Source: Thereva unica
Taxonomy: Eukaryota > Arthropoda > Insecta > Diptera > Therevidae
Assembly (NCBI GenBank): GCA_949987705.1
Contig: CATLJY010000284.1
Span: forward strand, 1-64,000
Length of the DNA stretch: 64,000 nucleotides
Direction: 5' to 3'
The position numbers were made by a program, and so were the translations under genes. Within the stretch, counting starts at the first letter, position 1, and every line of letters starts with the position of its first letter. Under the pieces are notes generated by a model that did not search any database, was not told where the DNA came from, and was given only the letters and a program-made list of their open reading frames with translations. Below, piece after piece: positions 49,001 through 61,800 of the stretch.

Positions 49001-52000
49001 ATTTGCTATGTACTCGATGAATGTAACTTAATTTCGATGAATAAAGTGAATTTAAGTTATTTTCGATGTATTTGATGAATATGACTTAATTTCGATGAAT
49101 AAAGTGAATTTAAGTTATTTGCTATGTACTCGATGAATATAACTTAATTTCGATGAATAAAGTGAATTTAAGTTATTTTCGATGTACTCGATGAATATGA
49201 CTTAATTTCGATGAATAAAGTGAATTTAAGTTATTTTTGATGTATTTGATGAATATGACTTAATTTCGATGAATAAAGTGAATTTAAGTTATTTTCGATT
49301 TACTCGATGAATGTAACTTAATTTCGATGAATAAAGTGAATTTAAGTTATTTGCTATGTACTCGATGAATATAACTTAATTTCGATGAATAAAGTGAATT
49401 TAAGTTATTTTCGATGTACTCGATGAATGTAACTTAATTTCGATGAATAAAGTGAATTTAAGTTATTTTCGATGTATTTGATGAATGTAACTTAATTTCG
49501 ATGAATAAAGTGAATTTAAGTTATTTTTGATGTACTCGATGAATGTAACTTAATTTCGATGAATAAAGTGAATTTAAGTTATTTGCTATGTACTCGATGA
49601 ATATAACTTAATTTCGATGAATAAAGTGAATTTAAGTTATTTTCGATGTACTCGATGAATATAACTTAATTTCGATGAATAAAGTGAATTTAAGTTATTT
49701 TCGATGTACTCGATGAATGTAACTTAATTTCGATGAATAAAGTGAATTTAAGTTATTTTCGATGTATTTGATGAATGTAACTTAATTTCGATGAATAAAG
49801 TGAATTTAAGTTATTTTCGATGTATTTGATGAATATGACTAAATTTCGATGATTAAAGTGAATTTAAGTTATTTGCTATGTATTTGATGAATGTAACTTA
49901 ATTTCGATGAATAAAGTGAATTTAAGTTATTTGCTATGTACTCGATGAATATAACTTAATTTCGATGATCAAAGTGAATTTAAGTTATTTTCGATGTACT
50001 CGATGAATGTAACTTAATTTCGATGAATAAAGTGAATTTAAGTTATTTTCGATGTACTCGATGAATATAACTTAATTTCGATGAATAAAGTGAATTTAAG
50101 TTATTTTCGATGTACTCGATGAATGTAACTTAGTTTCGATGAATAAAGTGAATTTAAGTTATTTGCGATGTACTCGATGAATGTAACTTAATTTCGATGA
50201 ATAAAGTGAATTTAAGTTATTTTCGATGTACTCGATGAATGTAACTTAATTTCGATGAATAAAGTGAATTTAAGTTATTTTCGATTTACTCGATGAATAT
50301 AACTTAACTTCGATGAATAAAGTGAATTTAAGTTATTTTCGATGTACTCGATGAATGTAACTTAATTTCGATGAATAAAGTGAATTTAAATTGTTTTCGA
50401 TGTACTCGATGAATATAACTTAATTTCGATGAATAAAGTGAATTTAAGTTATTTGCTATGTACTCGATGAATATAACTTAATTTCGATGAATAAAGTGAA
50501 TTTAAGTTATTTGCTATGTACTCGATGAATATAACTTAATTTCGATGATCAAAGTGAATTTAAGTTATTTTCGATGTACTCGATGAATGTAACTTAATTT
50601 CGATGAATAAAGTGAATTTAAGTTATTTTCGATGTACTCGATGAATATAACTTAATTTCGATGAATAAAGTGAATTTAAGTTATTTTCGATGTACTCGAT
50701 GAATGTAACTTAATTTCGATGAATAAAGTGAATTTAAGTTATTTGCTATGTACTCGATGAATATAACTTAATTTCGATGAATAAAGTGAATTTAAGTTAT
50801 TTTCGATGTACTCGATGAATGTAACTTAATTTCGATGAATAAAGTGAATTTAAGTTATTTTCGATGTACTCGATGAATATAACTTAATTTCGATGAATAA
50901 AGTGAATTTAAGTTATTTTCGATGTATTTGATGAATATGACTTAATTTCGATGATCAAAGTGAATTTAAGTTATTTTCGATGTATTTGATGAATGTAACT
51001 TAATTTCGATGAATAAAGTGAATTTAAGTTATTTGCTATGTACTCGATGAATGTAACTTAATTTCGATGAATAAAGTGAATTTAAGCTATTTTCGATGTA
51101 TTTGATGAATATGACTTAATTTCGATGAATAAAGTGAATTTAAGTTATTTTCGATGTACTCGATGAATATAACTTAATTTCGATGAATAAAGTGAATTTA
51201 AGTTATTTGCTATGTACTCGATGAATATAACTTAATTTCGATGAATAAAGTGAATTTAAGTTATTTTCATGTACTCGATGAATGTAACTTAATTTCGATG
51301 AATAAAGTGAATTTAAGTTATTTTCGATGTACTCGATGAATGTAACTTAATTTCGATGAATAAAGTGAATTTAAGTTATTTTCGATTTACTCGATGAATA
51401 TAACTTAACTTCGATGAATAAAGTGAATTTAAGTTATTTTCGATGTACTCGATGAATGTAACTTAATTTCGATGAATAAAGTGAATTTAAGTTGTTTTCG
51501 ATGTACTCGATGAATATAACTTAATTTCGATGAATAAAGTGAATTTAAGTTATTTGCTATGTACTCGATGAATATAACTTAATTTCGATGAATAAAGTGA
51601 ATTTAAGTTATTTGCTATGTACTCGATGAATATAACTTAATTTCGATGATCAAAGTGAATTTAAGTTATTTTCGATGTACTCGATGAATGTAACTTAATT
51701 TCGATGAATAAAGTGAATTTAAGTTATTTTCGATGTACTCGATGAATATAACTTAATTTCGATGAATAAAGTGAATTTAAGTTATTTTCGATGTACTCGA
51801 TGAATGTAACTTAATTTCGATGAATAAAGTGAATTTAAGTTATTTGCTATGTACTCGATGAATATAACTTAATTTCGATGAATAAAGTGAATTTAAGTTA
51901 TTTTCGATGTACTCGATGAATGTAACTTAATTTCGATGAATAAAGTGAATTTAAGTTATTTTCGATGTACTCGATGAATGTAACTTAATTTCTATGAATA

Positions 52001-52499
52001 AAGTGAATTTAAGTTATTTTCGATGTACTCGATGAATGTAACTTAATTTCGATGAATAAAGTGAATTTAAGCTATTTTCGATGTACTCGATGAATATAAC
52101 TTAATTTCGATGAATAAAGTGAATTTAAGTTATTTTCGATGTACTCGATGAATATAACTTAATTTCGATGAATAAAGTGAATTTAAGTTATTTTCGATGT
52201 ACTCGATGAATGCAACTTAATTTCGATGAATAAAGTGAATTTAAGTTATTTGCTATGTACTCGATGAATATAACTTAATTTCGATGAATAAAGTGAATTT
52301 AAGTTATTTTCGATGTACTCGATGAATGTAACTTAATTTCGATGAATAAAGTGAATTTAAGTTATTTTCGATGTACTCGATGAATGTAACTTAATTTCGA
52401 TGAATAAAGTGAATTTAAGTTATTTGCTATGTACTCGATGAATGTAACTTAATTTCGATGAATAAAGTGAATTTAAGTTATTTGCTATGTACTCGATGA

Positions 52500-55400
52500 A
52501 TGTAACTTAATTTCGATGAATAAAGTGAATTTAAGCTATTTTCGATGTACTCGATGAATATAACTTAATTTCGATGAATAAAGTGAATTTAAGTTATTTT
52601 CGATGTACTCGATGAATGTAACTTAATTTCGATGAATAAAGTGAATTTAAGTTATTTTCGATGTATTTGATGAATGTAACTTAATTTCGATGAATAAAGT
52701 GAATTTAAGTTATTTGCTATGTACTCGATGAATGTAACTTAATTTCGATGAATAAAGTGAATTTAAGTTATTTTCGATGTACTCGATGAATGTAACTTAA
52801 TTTCGATGAATAAAGTGAATTTAAGTTATTTGCTATGTACTCGATGAATATAACTTAATTTCGATGAATAAAGTGAATTTAAGTTATTTGCTATGTACTC
52901 GATGAATGTAACTTAATTTCGATGAATAAAGTGAATTTAAGCTATTTTCGATGTACTCGATGAATATAACTTAATTTCGATGAATAAAGTGAATTTAAGT
53001 TATTTTCGATGTGCTCGATGAATGTAACTTAATTTCGATGAATAAAGTGAATTTAAGTTATTTTCGATGTACTCGATGAATATAACTTAATTTCGATGAA
53101 TAAAGTGAATTTAAGTTATTTTCGATGTATTTGATGAATGTAACTTAATTTCGATGAATAAAGTGAATTTAAGTTATTTGCTATGTACTCGATGAATGTA
53201 ACCTAATTTCGATGAATAAAGTGAATTTAAGTTATTTTCGATGTACTCGATGAATGTAACTTAATTTCGATGAATAAAGTGAATTTAAGTTATTTGCTAT
53301 GTACTCGATGAATGTAACTTAATTTCGATGAATAAAGTGAATTTAAGTTATTTGCTATGTACTCGATGAATGTAACTTAATTTCGATGAATAAAGTGAAT
53401 TTTAGCTATTTTCGATGTACTCGATGAATATAACTTAATTTCGATGAATAAAGTGAATTTAAGTTATTTTCGATGTACTCGATGAATGTAACTTAATTTC
53501 GATGAATAAAGTGAATTTAAGTTATTTTCGATGTATTTGATGAATGTAACTTAATTTCGATGAATAAAGTGAATTTAAGTTATTTGCTATGTACTCGATG
53601 AATGTAACTTAATTTCGATGAATAAAGTGAATTTAAGTTATTTTCGATGTACTCGATGAATGTAACTTAATTTCGATGAATAAAGTGAATTTAAGTTATT
53701 TGCTATGTACTCGATGAATATAACTTAATTTCGATGAATAAAGTGAATTTAAGTTATTTGCTATGTACTCGATGAATGTAACTTAATTTCGATGAATAAA
53801 GTGAATTTAAGCTATTTTCGATGTACTCGATGAATATAACTTAATTTCGATGAATAAAGTGAATTTAAGTTATTTTCGATGTACTCGATGAATGTAACTT
53901 AATTTCGATGAATAAAGTGAATTTAAGTTATTTTCGATGTACTCGATGAATGTAACTTAATTTCGATGAATAAAGTGAATTTAAGTTATTTGCTATGTAC
54001 TCGATGAATGTAACTTAATTTCGATGAATAAAGTGAATTTAAGTTATTTTCGATGTACTCGATGAATGTAACTTAATTTCGATGAATAAAGTGAATTTAA
54101 GTTATTTTCGATGTACTCGATGAATGTAACTTAATTTCGATGAATAAAGTGAATTTAAGTTATTTGCTATGTACTCGATGAATGTAACTTAATTTCGATG
54201 AATAAAGTGAATTTAAGTTATTTTCGATGTACTCGATGAATGTAACTTAATTTCGATGAATAAAGTGAATTTAAGTTATTTGCTATGTACTCGATGAATA
54301 TAACTTAATTTCGATGAATAAAGTGAATTTAAGTTATTTGCTATGTACTCGATGAATGTAACTTAATTTCGATGAATAAAGTGAATTTAAGCTATTTTCG
54401 ATGTACTCGATGAATATAACTTAATTTCGATGAATAAAGTGAATTTAAGTTATTTTCGATGTGCTCGATGAATGTAACTTAATTTCGATGAATAAAGTGA
54501 ATTTAAGTTATTTTCGATGTACTCGATGAATATAACTTAATTTCGATGAATAAAGTGAATTTAAGTTATTTTCGATGTATTTGATGAATGTAACTTAATT
54601 TCGATGAATAAAGTGAATTTAAGTTATTTGCTATGTACTCGATGAATGTAACCTAATTTCGATGAATAAAGTGAATTTAAGTTATTTTCGATGTACTCGA
54701 TGAATGTAACTTAATTTCGATGAATAAAGTGAATTTAAGTTATTTGCTATGTACTCGATGAATGTAACTTAATTTCGATGAATAAAGTGAATTTAAGTTA
54801 TTTGCTATGTACTCGATGAATGTAACTTAATTTCGATGAATAAAGTGAATTTAAGCTATTTTCGATGTACTCGATGAATATAACTTAATTTCGATGAATA
54901 AAGTGAATTTAAGTTATTTTCGATGTACTCGATGAATGTAACTTAATTTCGATGAATAAAGTGAATTTAAGTTATTTTCGATGTATTTGATGAATGTAAC
55001 TTAATTTCGATGAATAAAGTGAATTTAAGTTATTTGCTATGTACTCGATGAATGTAACTTAATTTCGATGAATAAAGTGAATTTAAGTTATTTTCGATGT
55101 ACTCGATGAATGTAACTTAATTTCGATGAATAAAGTGAATTTAAGTTATTTGCTATGTACTCGATGAATATAACTTAATTTCGATGAATAAAGTGAATTT
55201 AAGTTATTTGCTATGTACTCGATGAATGTAACTTAATTTCGATGAATAAAGTGAATTTAAGCTATTTTCGATGTACTCGATGAATATAACTTAATTTCGA
55301 TGAATAAAGTGAATTTAAGTTATTTTCGATGTACTCGATGAATGTAACTTAATTTCGATGAATAAAGTGAATTTAAGTTATTTTCGATGTACTCGATGAA

Positions 55401-55800
55401 TGTAACTTAATTTCGATGAATAAAGTGAATTTAAGTTATTTGCTATGTACTCGATGAATGTAACTTAATTTCGATGAATAAAGTGAATTTAAGTTATTTT
55501 CGATGTACTCGATGAATGTAACTTAATTTCTATGAATAAAGTGAATTTAAGTTATTTTCGATGTACCTACTCGATGAATGTAACTTAATTTCGATGAATA
55601 AAGTGAATTTAAGCTATTTTCGATGTACTCGATGAATATAACTTAATTTCGATGAATAAAGTGAATTTAAGTTATTTTCGATGTACTCGATGAATGTAAC
55701 TTAATTTCGATGAATAAAGTGAATTTAAGTTATTTTCGATGTACTCGATGAATGTAACTTAATTTCGATGAATAAAGTGAATTTAAGTTATTTGCTATGT
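52500..55800 (+). repeat. 25-monomer (1450-bp) higher-order satellite repeat
   Basis: Markers recur at 1450 bp (25 x 58): gtgctcgatg at 53011 and 54461, acctaattt at 53201 and 54651. The local variant series, rich in ttaagctat monomers, follows the same spacing. Further right, gtgatgaatg recurs at 58011 and 59113 and at 62709 and 63811, both 1102 bp apart, the two pairs being offset by 4698 bp (81 x 58). Edges are approximate. Confidence 0.75.
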
Positions 55801-58800
55801 ACTCGATGAATGTAACTTAATTTCGATGAATAAAGTGAATTTAAGTTATTTTCGATGTACTCGATGAATGTAACTTAATTTCTATGAATAAAGTGAATTT
55901 AAGTTATTTTCGATGTACCTACTCGATGAATGTAACTTAATTTCGATGAATAAAGTGAATTTAAGCTATTTTCGATGTACTCGATGAATATAACTTAATT
56001 TCGATGAATAAAGTGAATTTAAGTTATTTTCGATGTATCCGATGAATGTAACTTAATTTCGATGAATAAAGTGAATTTAAGTTATTTTCGATGTATTTGA
56101 TGAATGTAACTTAATTTCGATGAATAAAGTGAATTTAAGTTATTTGCTATGTACTCGATGAATGTAACCTAATTTCGATGAATAAAGTGAATTTAAGCTA
56201 TTTTCGATGTACTCGATGAATATAACTTAATTTCGATGAATTAAGTGAATTTAAGTTATTTTCGATGTATCCGATGAATGTAACTTAATTTCGATGAATA
56301 AAGTGAATTTAAGTTATTTTCGATGTATTTGATGAATGTAACTTAATTTCGATGAATAAAGTGAATTTAAGTTATTTGCTATGTACTCGATGAATGTAAC
56401 CTAATTTCGATGAATAAAGTGAATTTAAGTTATTTGCTATGTACTCGATGAATGTAACTTAATTTCGATGAATAAAGTGAATTTAAGCTATTTTCGATGT
56501 ACTCGATGAATATAACTTAATTTCGATGAATAAAGTGAATTTAAGTTATTTTCGATGTACTCGATGAATGTAACTTAATTTCGATGAATAAAGTGAATTT
56601 AAGTTATTTTCGATGTACTCGATGAATATAACTTAATTTCGATGAATAAAGTGAATTTAAGTTATTTTCGATGTATTTGATGAATGTAACTTAATTTCGA
56701 TGAATAAAGTGAATTTAAGTTATTTGCTATGTACTCGATGAATGTAACCTAATTTCGATGAATAAAGTGAATTTAAGTTATTTTCGATGTACTCGATGAA
56801 TGTAACTTAATTTCGATGAATAAAGTGAATTTAAGTTATTTGCTATGTACTCGATGAATGTAACTTAATTTCGATGAATAAAGCGAATTTAAGTTATTTT
56901 CGATGTACTCGATGAATGTAACTTAATTTCGATGAATAAAGTGAATTTAAGTTATTTTCGATGTATTTGATGAATGTAACTTAATTTCGATGAATAAAGT
57001 GAATTTAAGTTATTTTCGATGTATTTGATGAATGTAACTTAATTTCGATGAATAAAGTGAATTTAAGTTATTTGCTATGTACTCGATGAATGTAACCTAA
57101 TTTCGATGAATAAAGTGAATTTAAGCTATTTTCGATGTACTCGATGAATATAACTTAATTTCGATGAATAAAGTGAATTTAAGTTATTTTCGATGTATCC
57201 GATGAATGTAACTTAATTTCGATGAATAAAGCGAATTTAAGTTATTTTCGATGTACTCGATGAATGTAACTTAATTTCGATGAATAAAGTGAATTTAAGT
57301 TATTTTCGATGTATTTGATGAATGTAACTTAATTTCGATGAATAAAGTGAATTTAAGTTATTTGCTATGTACTCGATGAATGTAACTTAATTTCGATGAA
57401 TAAAGTGAATTTAAGTTATTTTCGATGTACTCGATGAATGTAACTTAATTTCGATGAATAAAGTGAATTTAAGTAATTTGCTATGTACTCGATGAATATA
57501 ACTTAATTTCGATGAATAAAGTGAATTTAAGTTATTTGCTATGTACTCGATGTATGTAACTTAATTTCGATGAATAAAGTGAATTTAAGCTATTTTCGAT
57601 GTACTCGATGAATATAACTTAATTTCGATGAATAAAGTGAATTTAAGTTATTTTCGATGTACTCGATGAATGTAACTTAATTTCGATGAATAAAGTGAAT
57701 TTAAGTTATTTTCGATGTATTTGATGAATGTAACTTAATTTCGATGAATAAAGTGAATTTAAGTTATTTGCTATGTACTCGATGAATGTAACTTAATTTC
57801 GATGAATAAAGTGAATTTAAGTTATTTTCGATGTACTCGATGAATGTAACTTAATTTCGATGAATAAAGTGAATTTAAGTTATTTGCTATGTACTCGATG
57901 AATGTAACTTAATTTCGATGAATAAAGTGAATTTAAGTTATTTTCGATGTACTCGATGAATGTAACTTAATTTCGATGAATAAAGTGAATTTAAGTTATT
58001 TTCGATGTATGTGATGAATGTAACTTAATTTCGATAAATAAAGTGAATTTAAGTTATTTTCGATGTACTCTATGAATGTAACTTAATTTCGATGAATAAA
58101 GTGAATTTAAGTTGTTTTCGATGTACTCGATGAATATAACTTAATTTCGATGAATAAAGTGAATTTAAGTTATTTGCTATGTACTCGATGAATATAACTT
58201 AATTTCGATGAATAAAGTGAATTTAAGTTATTTGCTATGTACTCGATGAATATAACTTAATTTCGATGATCAAAGTGAATTTAAGTTATTTTCGATGTAC
58301 TCGATGAATGTAACTTAATTTCGATGAATAAAGTGAATTTAAGTTATTTTCGATGTACTCGATGAATATAACTTAATTTCGATGAATAAAGTGAATTTAA
58401 GTTATTTTCGATGTACTCGATGAATGTAACTTAATTTCGATGAATAAAGTGAATTTAAGTTATTTGCTCTGTACTCGATGAATATAACTTAATTTCGATG
58501 AATAAAGTGAATTTAAGTTATTTTCGATGTACTCGATGAATGTAACTTAATTTCGATGAATAAAGTGAATTTAAGTTATTTTCGATGTACTCGATGAATG
58601 TAACTTAATTTCTATGAATAAAGTGAATTTAAGTTATTTTCGATGTACTCGATGAATGTAACTTAATTTCGATGAATAAAGTGAATTTAAGCTATTTTCG
58701 ATGTACTCGATGAATATAACTTAATTTCGATGAATAAAGTGAATTTAAGTTATTTTCGATGTACTCGATGAATGTAACTTAATTTCGATGAATAAAGTGA

Positions 58801-61800
58801 ATTTAAGTTATTTTCGATGTATTTGATGAATGTAACTTAATTTCGATGAATAAAGTGAATTTAAGTTATTTGCTATGTACTCGATGAATGTAACTTAATT
58901 TCGATGAATAAAGTGAATTTAAGTTATTTTCGATGTACTCGATGAATGTAACTTAATTTCGATGAATAAAGTGAATTTAAGTTATTTGCTATGTACTCGA
59001 TGAATGTAACTTAATTTCGATGAATAAAGTGAATTTAAGTTATTTTCGATGTACTCGATGAATGTAACTTAATTTCGATGAATAAAGTGAATTTAAGTTA
59101 TTTTCGATGTATGTGATGAATGTAACTTAATTTCGATGAATAAAGTGAATTTAAGTTATTTTCGATGTACTCGATGAATGTAACTTAATTTCGATGAATA
59201 AAGTGAATTTAAGTTGTTTTCGATGTACTCGATGAATATAACTTAATTTCGATGAATAAAGTGAATTTAAGTTATTTGCTATGTACTCGATGAATATAAC
59301 TTAATTTCGATGAATAAAGTGAATTTAAGTTATTTGCTATGTACTCGATGAATATAACTTAATTTCGATGATCAAAGTGAATTTGAGTTATTTTCGATGT
59401 ACTCGATGAATGTAACTTAATTTCGATGAATAAAGTGAATTTAAGTTATTTTCGATGTACTCGATGAATATAACTTAATTTCGATGAATAAAGTGAATTT
59501 AAGTTATTTTCGATGTACTCGATGAATGTAACTTAATTTCGATGAATAAAGTGAATTTAAGTTATTTGCTATGTACTCGATGAATATAACTTAATTTCGA
59601 TGAATAAAGTGAATTTAAGTTATTTTCGATGTACTCGATGAATGTAACTTAATTTCGATGAATAAAGTGAATTTAAGTTATTTTCGATGTACTCGATGAA
59701 TGTAACTTAATTTCTATGAATAAAGTGAATTTAAGCTATTTTCGATGTACTCGATGAATATAACTTAATTTCGATGAATAAAGTGAATTTAAGTTATTTG
59801 CGATGTACTCGATGAATGTAACTTAATTTCGATGAATAAAGTGAATTTAAGTTATTTTCGATGTATTTGATGAATGTAACTTAATTTCGATGAATAAAGT
59901 GAATTTAAGTTATTTGCTATGTACTCGATGATTGTAACTTAATTTCGATGAATAAAGTGAATTTAAGTTATTTTCGATGTACTCGATGAATGTAACTTAA
60001 TTTCGATGAATAAAGTGAATTTAAGTTATTTGCTATGTACTCGATGAATGTAACTTAATTTCGATGAATAAAGTGAATTTAAGTTATTTGCTATGTACTC
60101 GATGAATGTAACTTAATTTCGATGAATAAAGTGAATTTAAGCTATTTTCGATGTACTCGATGAATATAACTTAATTTCGATGAATAAAGTGAATTTAAGT
60201 TATTTTCGATGTACTCGATGAATGTAACTTAATTTCGATGAATAAAGTGAATTTAAGTTATTTTCGATGTATTTGATGAATGTAACTTAATTTCGATGAA
60301 TAAAGTGAATTTAAGTTATTTGCTATGTACTCGATGAATGTAACTTAATTTCGATGAATAAAGTGAATTTAAGTTATTTTCGATGTACTCGATGAATGTA
60401 ACTTAATTTCGATGAATAAAGTGAATTTAAGTTATTTGCTATGTACTCGATGAATATAACTTAATTTCGATGAATAAAGTGAATTTAAGTTATTTGCTAT
60501 GTAATCGATGAATGTAACTTAATTTCGATGAATAAAGTGAATTTAAGCTATTTTCGATGTACTCGATGAATATAACTTAATTTCGATGAATAAAGTGAAT
60601 TTAAGTTATTTGCTATGTACTCGATGAATGTAACTTAATTTCGATGAATAAAGTGAATTTAAGCTATTTTCGATGTACTCGATGAATATAACTTAATTTC
60701 GATGAATAAAGTGAATTTAAGTTATTTTCGATGTACTCGATGAATGTAACTTAATTTCGATGAATAAAGTGAATTTAAGTTATTTTCGATGTATTTGATG
60801 AATGTAACTTAATTTCGATGAATAAAGTGAATTTAAGTTATTTGCTATGTACTCGATGAATGTAACTTAATTTCGATGAATAAAGTGAATTTAAGTTATT
60901 TTCGATGTACTCGATGAATGTAACTTAATTTCGATGAATAAAGTGAATTTAAGTTATTTGCTATGTACTCGATGAATGTAACTTAATTTCGATGAATAAA
61001 GTGAATTTAAGTTATTTGCTATGTACTCGATGAATATAACTTAATTTCGATGAATAAAGTGAATTTAAGTTATTTGCTATGTACTCGATGAATGTAACTT
61101 AATTTCGATGAATAAAGTGAATTTAAGCTATTTTCGATGTACTCGATGAATATAACTTAATTTCGATGAATAAAGTGAATTTAAGTTATTTTCGATGTAC
61201 TCGATGAATGTAACTTAATTTCGATGAATAAAGTGAATTTAAGTTATTTTCGATGTATTTGATGAATGTAACTTAATTTCGATGAATAAAGTGAATTTAA
61301 GTTATTTGCTATGTACTCGATGAATGTAACTTAATTTCGATGAATAAAGTGAATTTAAGTTATTTTCGATGTACTCGATGAATGTAACTTAATTTCGATG
61401 AATAAAGTGAATTTAAGTTATTTGCTATGTACTCGATGAATGTAACTTAATTTCGATGAATAAAGTGAATTTAAGTTATTTTCGATGTACTCGATGAATG
61501 TAACTTAATTTCGATGAATAAAGTGAATTTAAGTTATTTTCGATGTACTCGATGAATGTAACTTAATTTCGATGAATAAAGTGAATTTAAGTTATTTTCG
61601 ATGTACTCGATGAATGTAACTTAATTTCGATGAATAAAGTGAATTTAAGCTATTTTCGATGTACTCGATGAATATAACTTAATTTCGATGAATAAAGTGA
61701 ATTTAAGTTATTTGCTATGTACTCGATGAATGTAACTTAATTTCGATGAATAAAGTGAATTTAAGTTATTTTCGATGTACTCGATGAATGTAACTTAATT

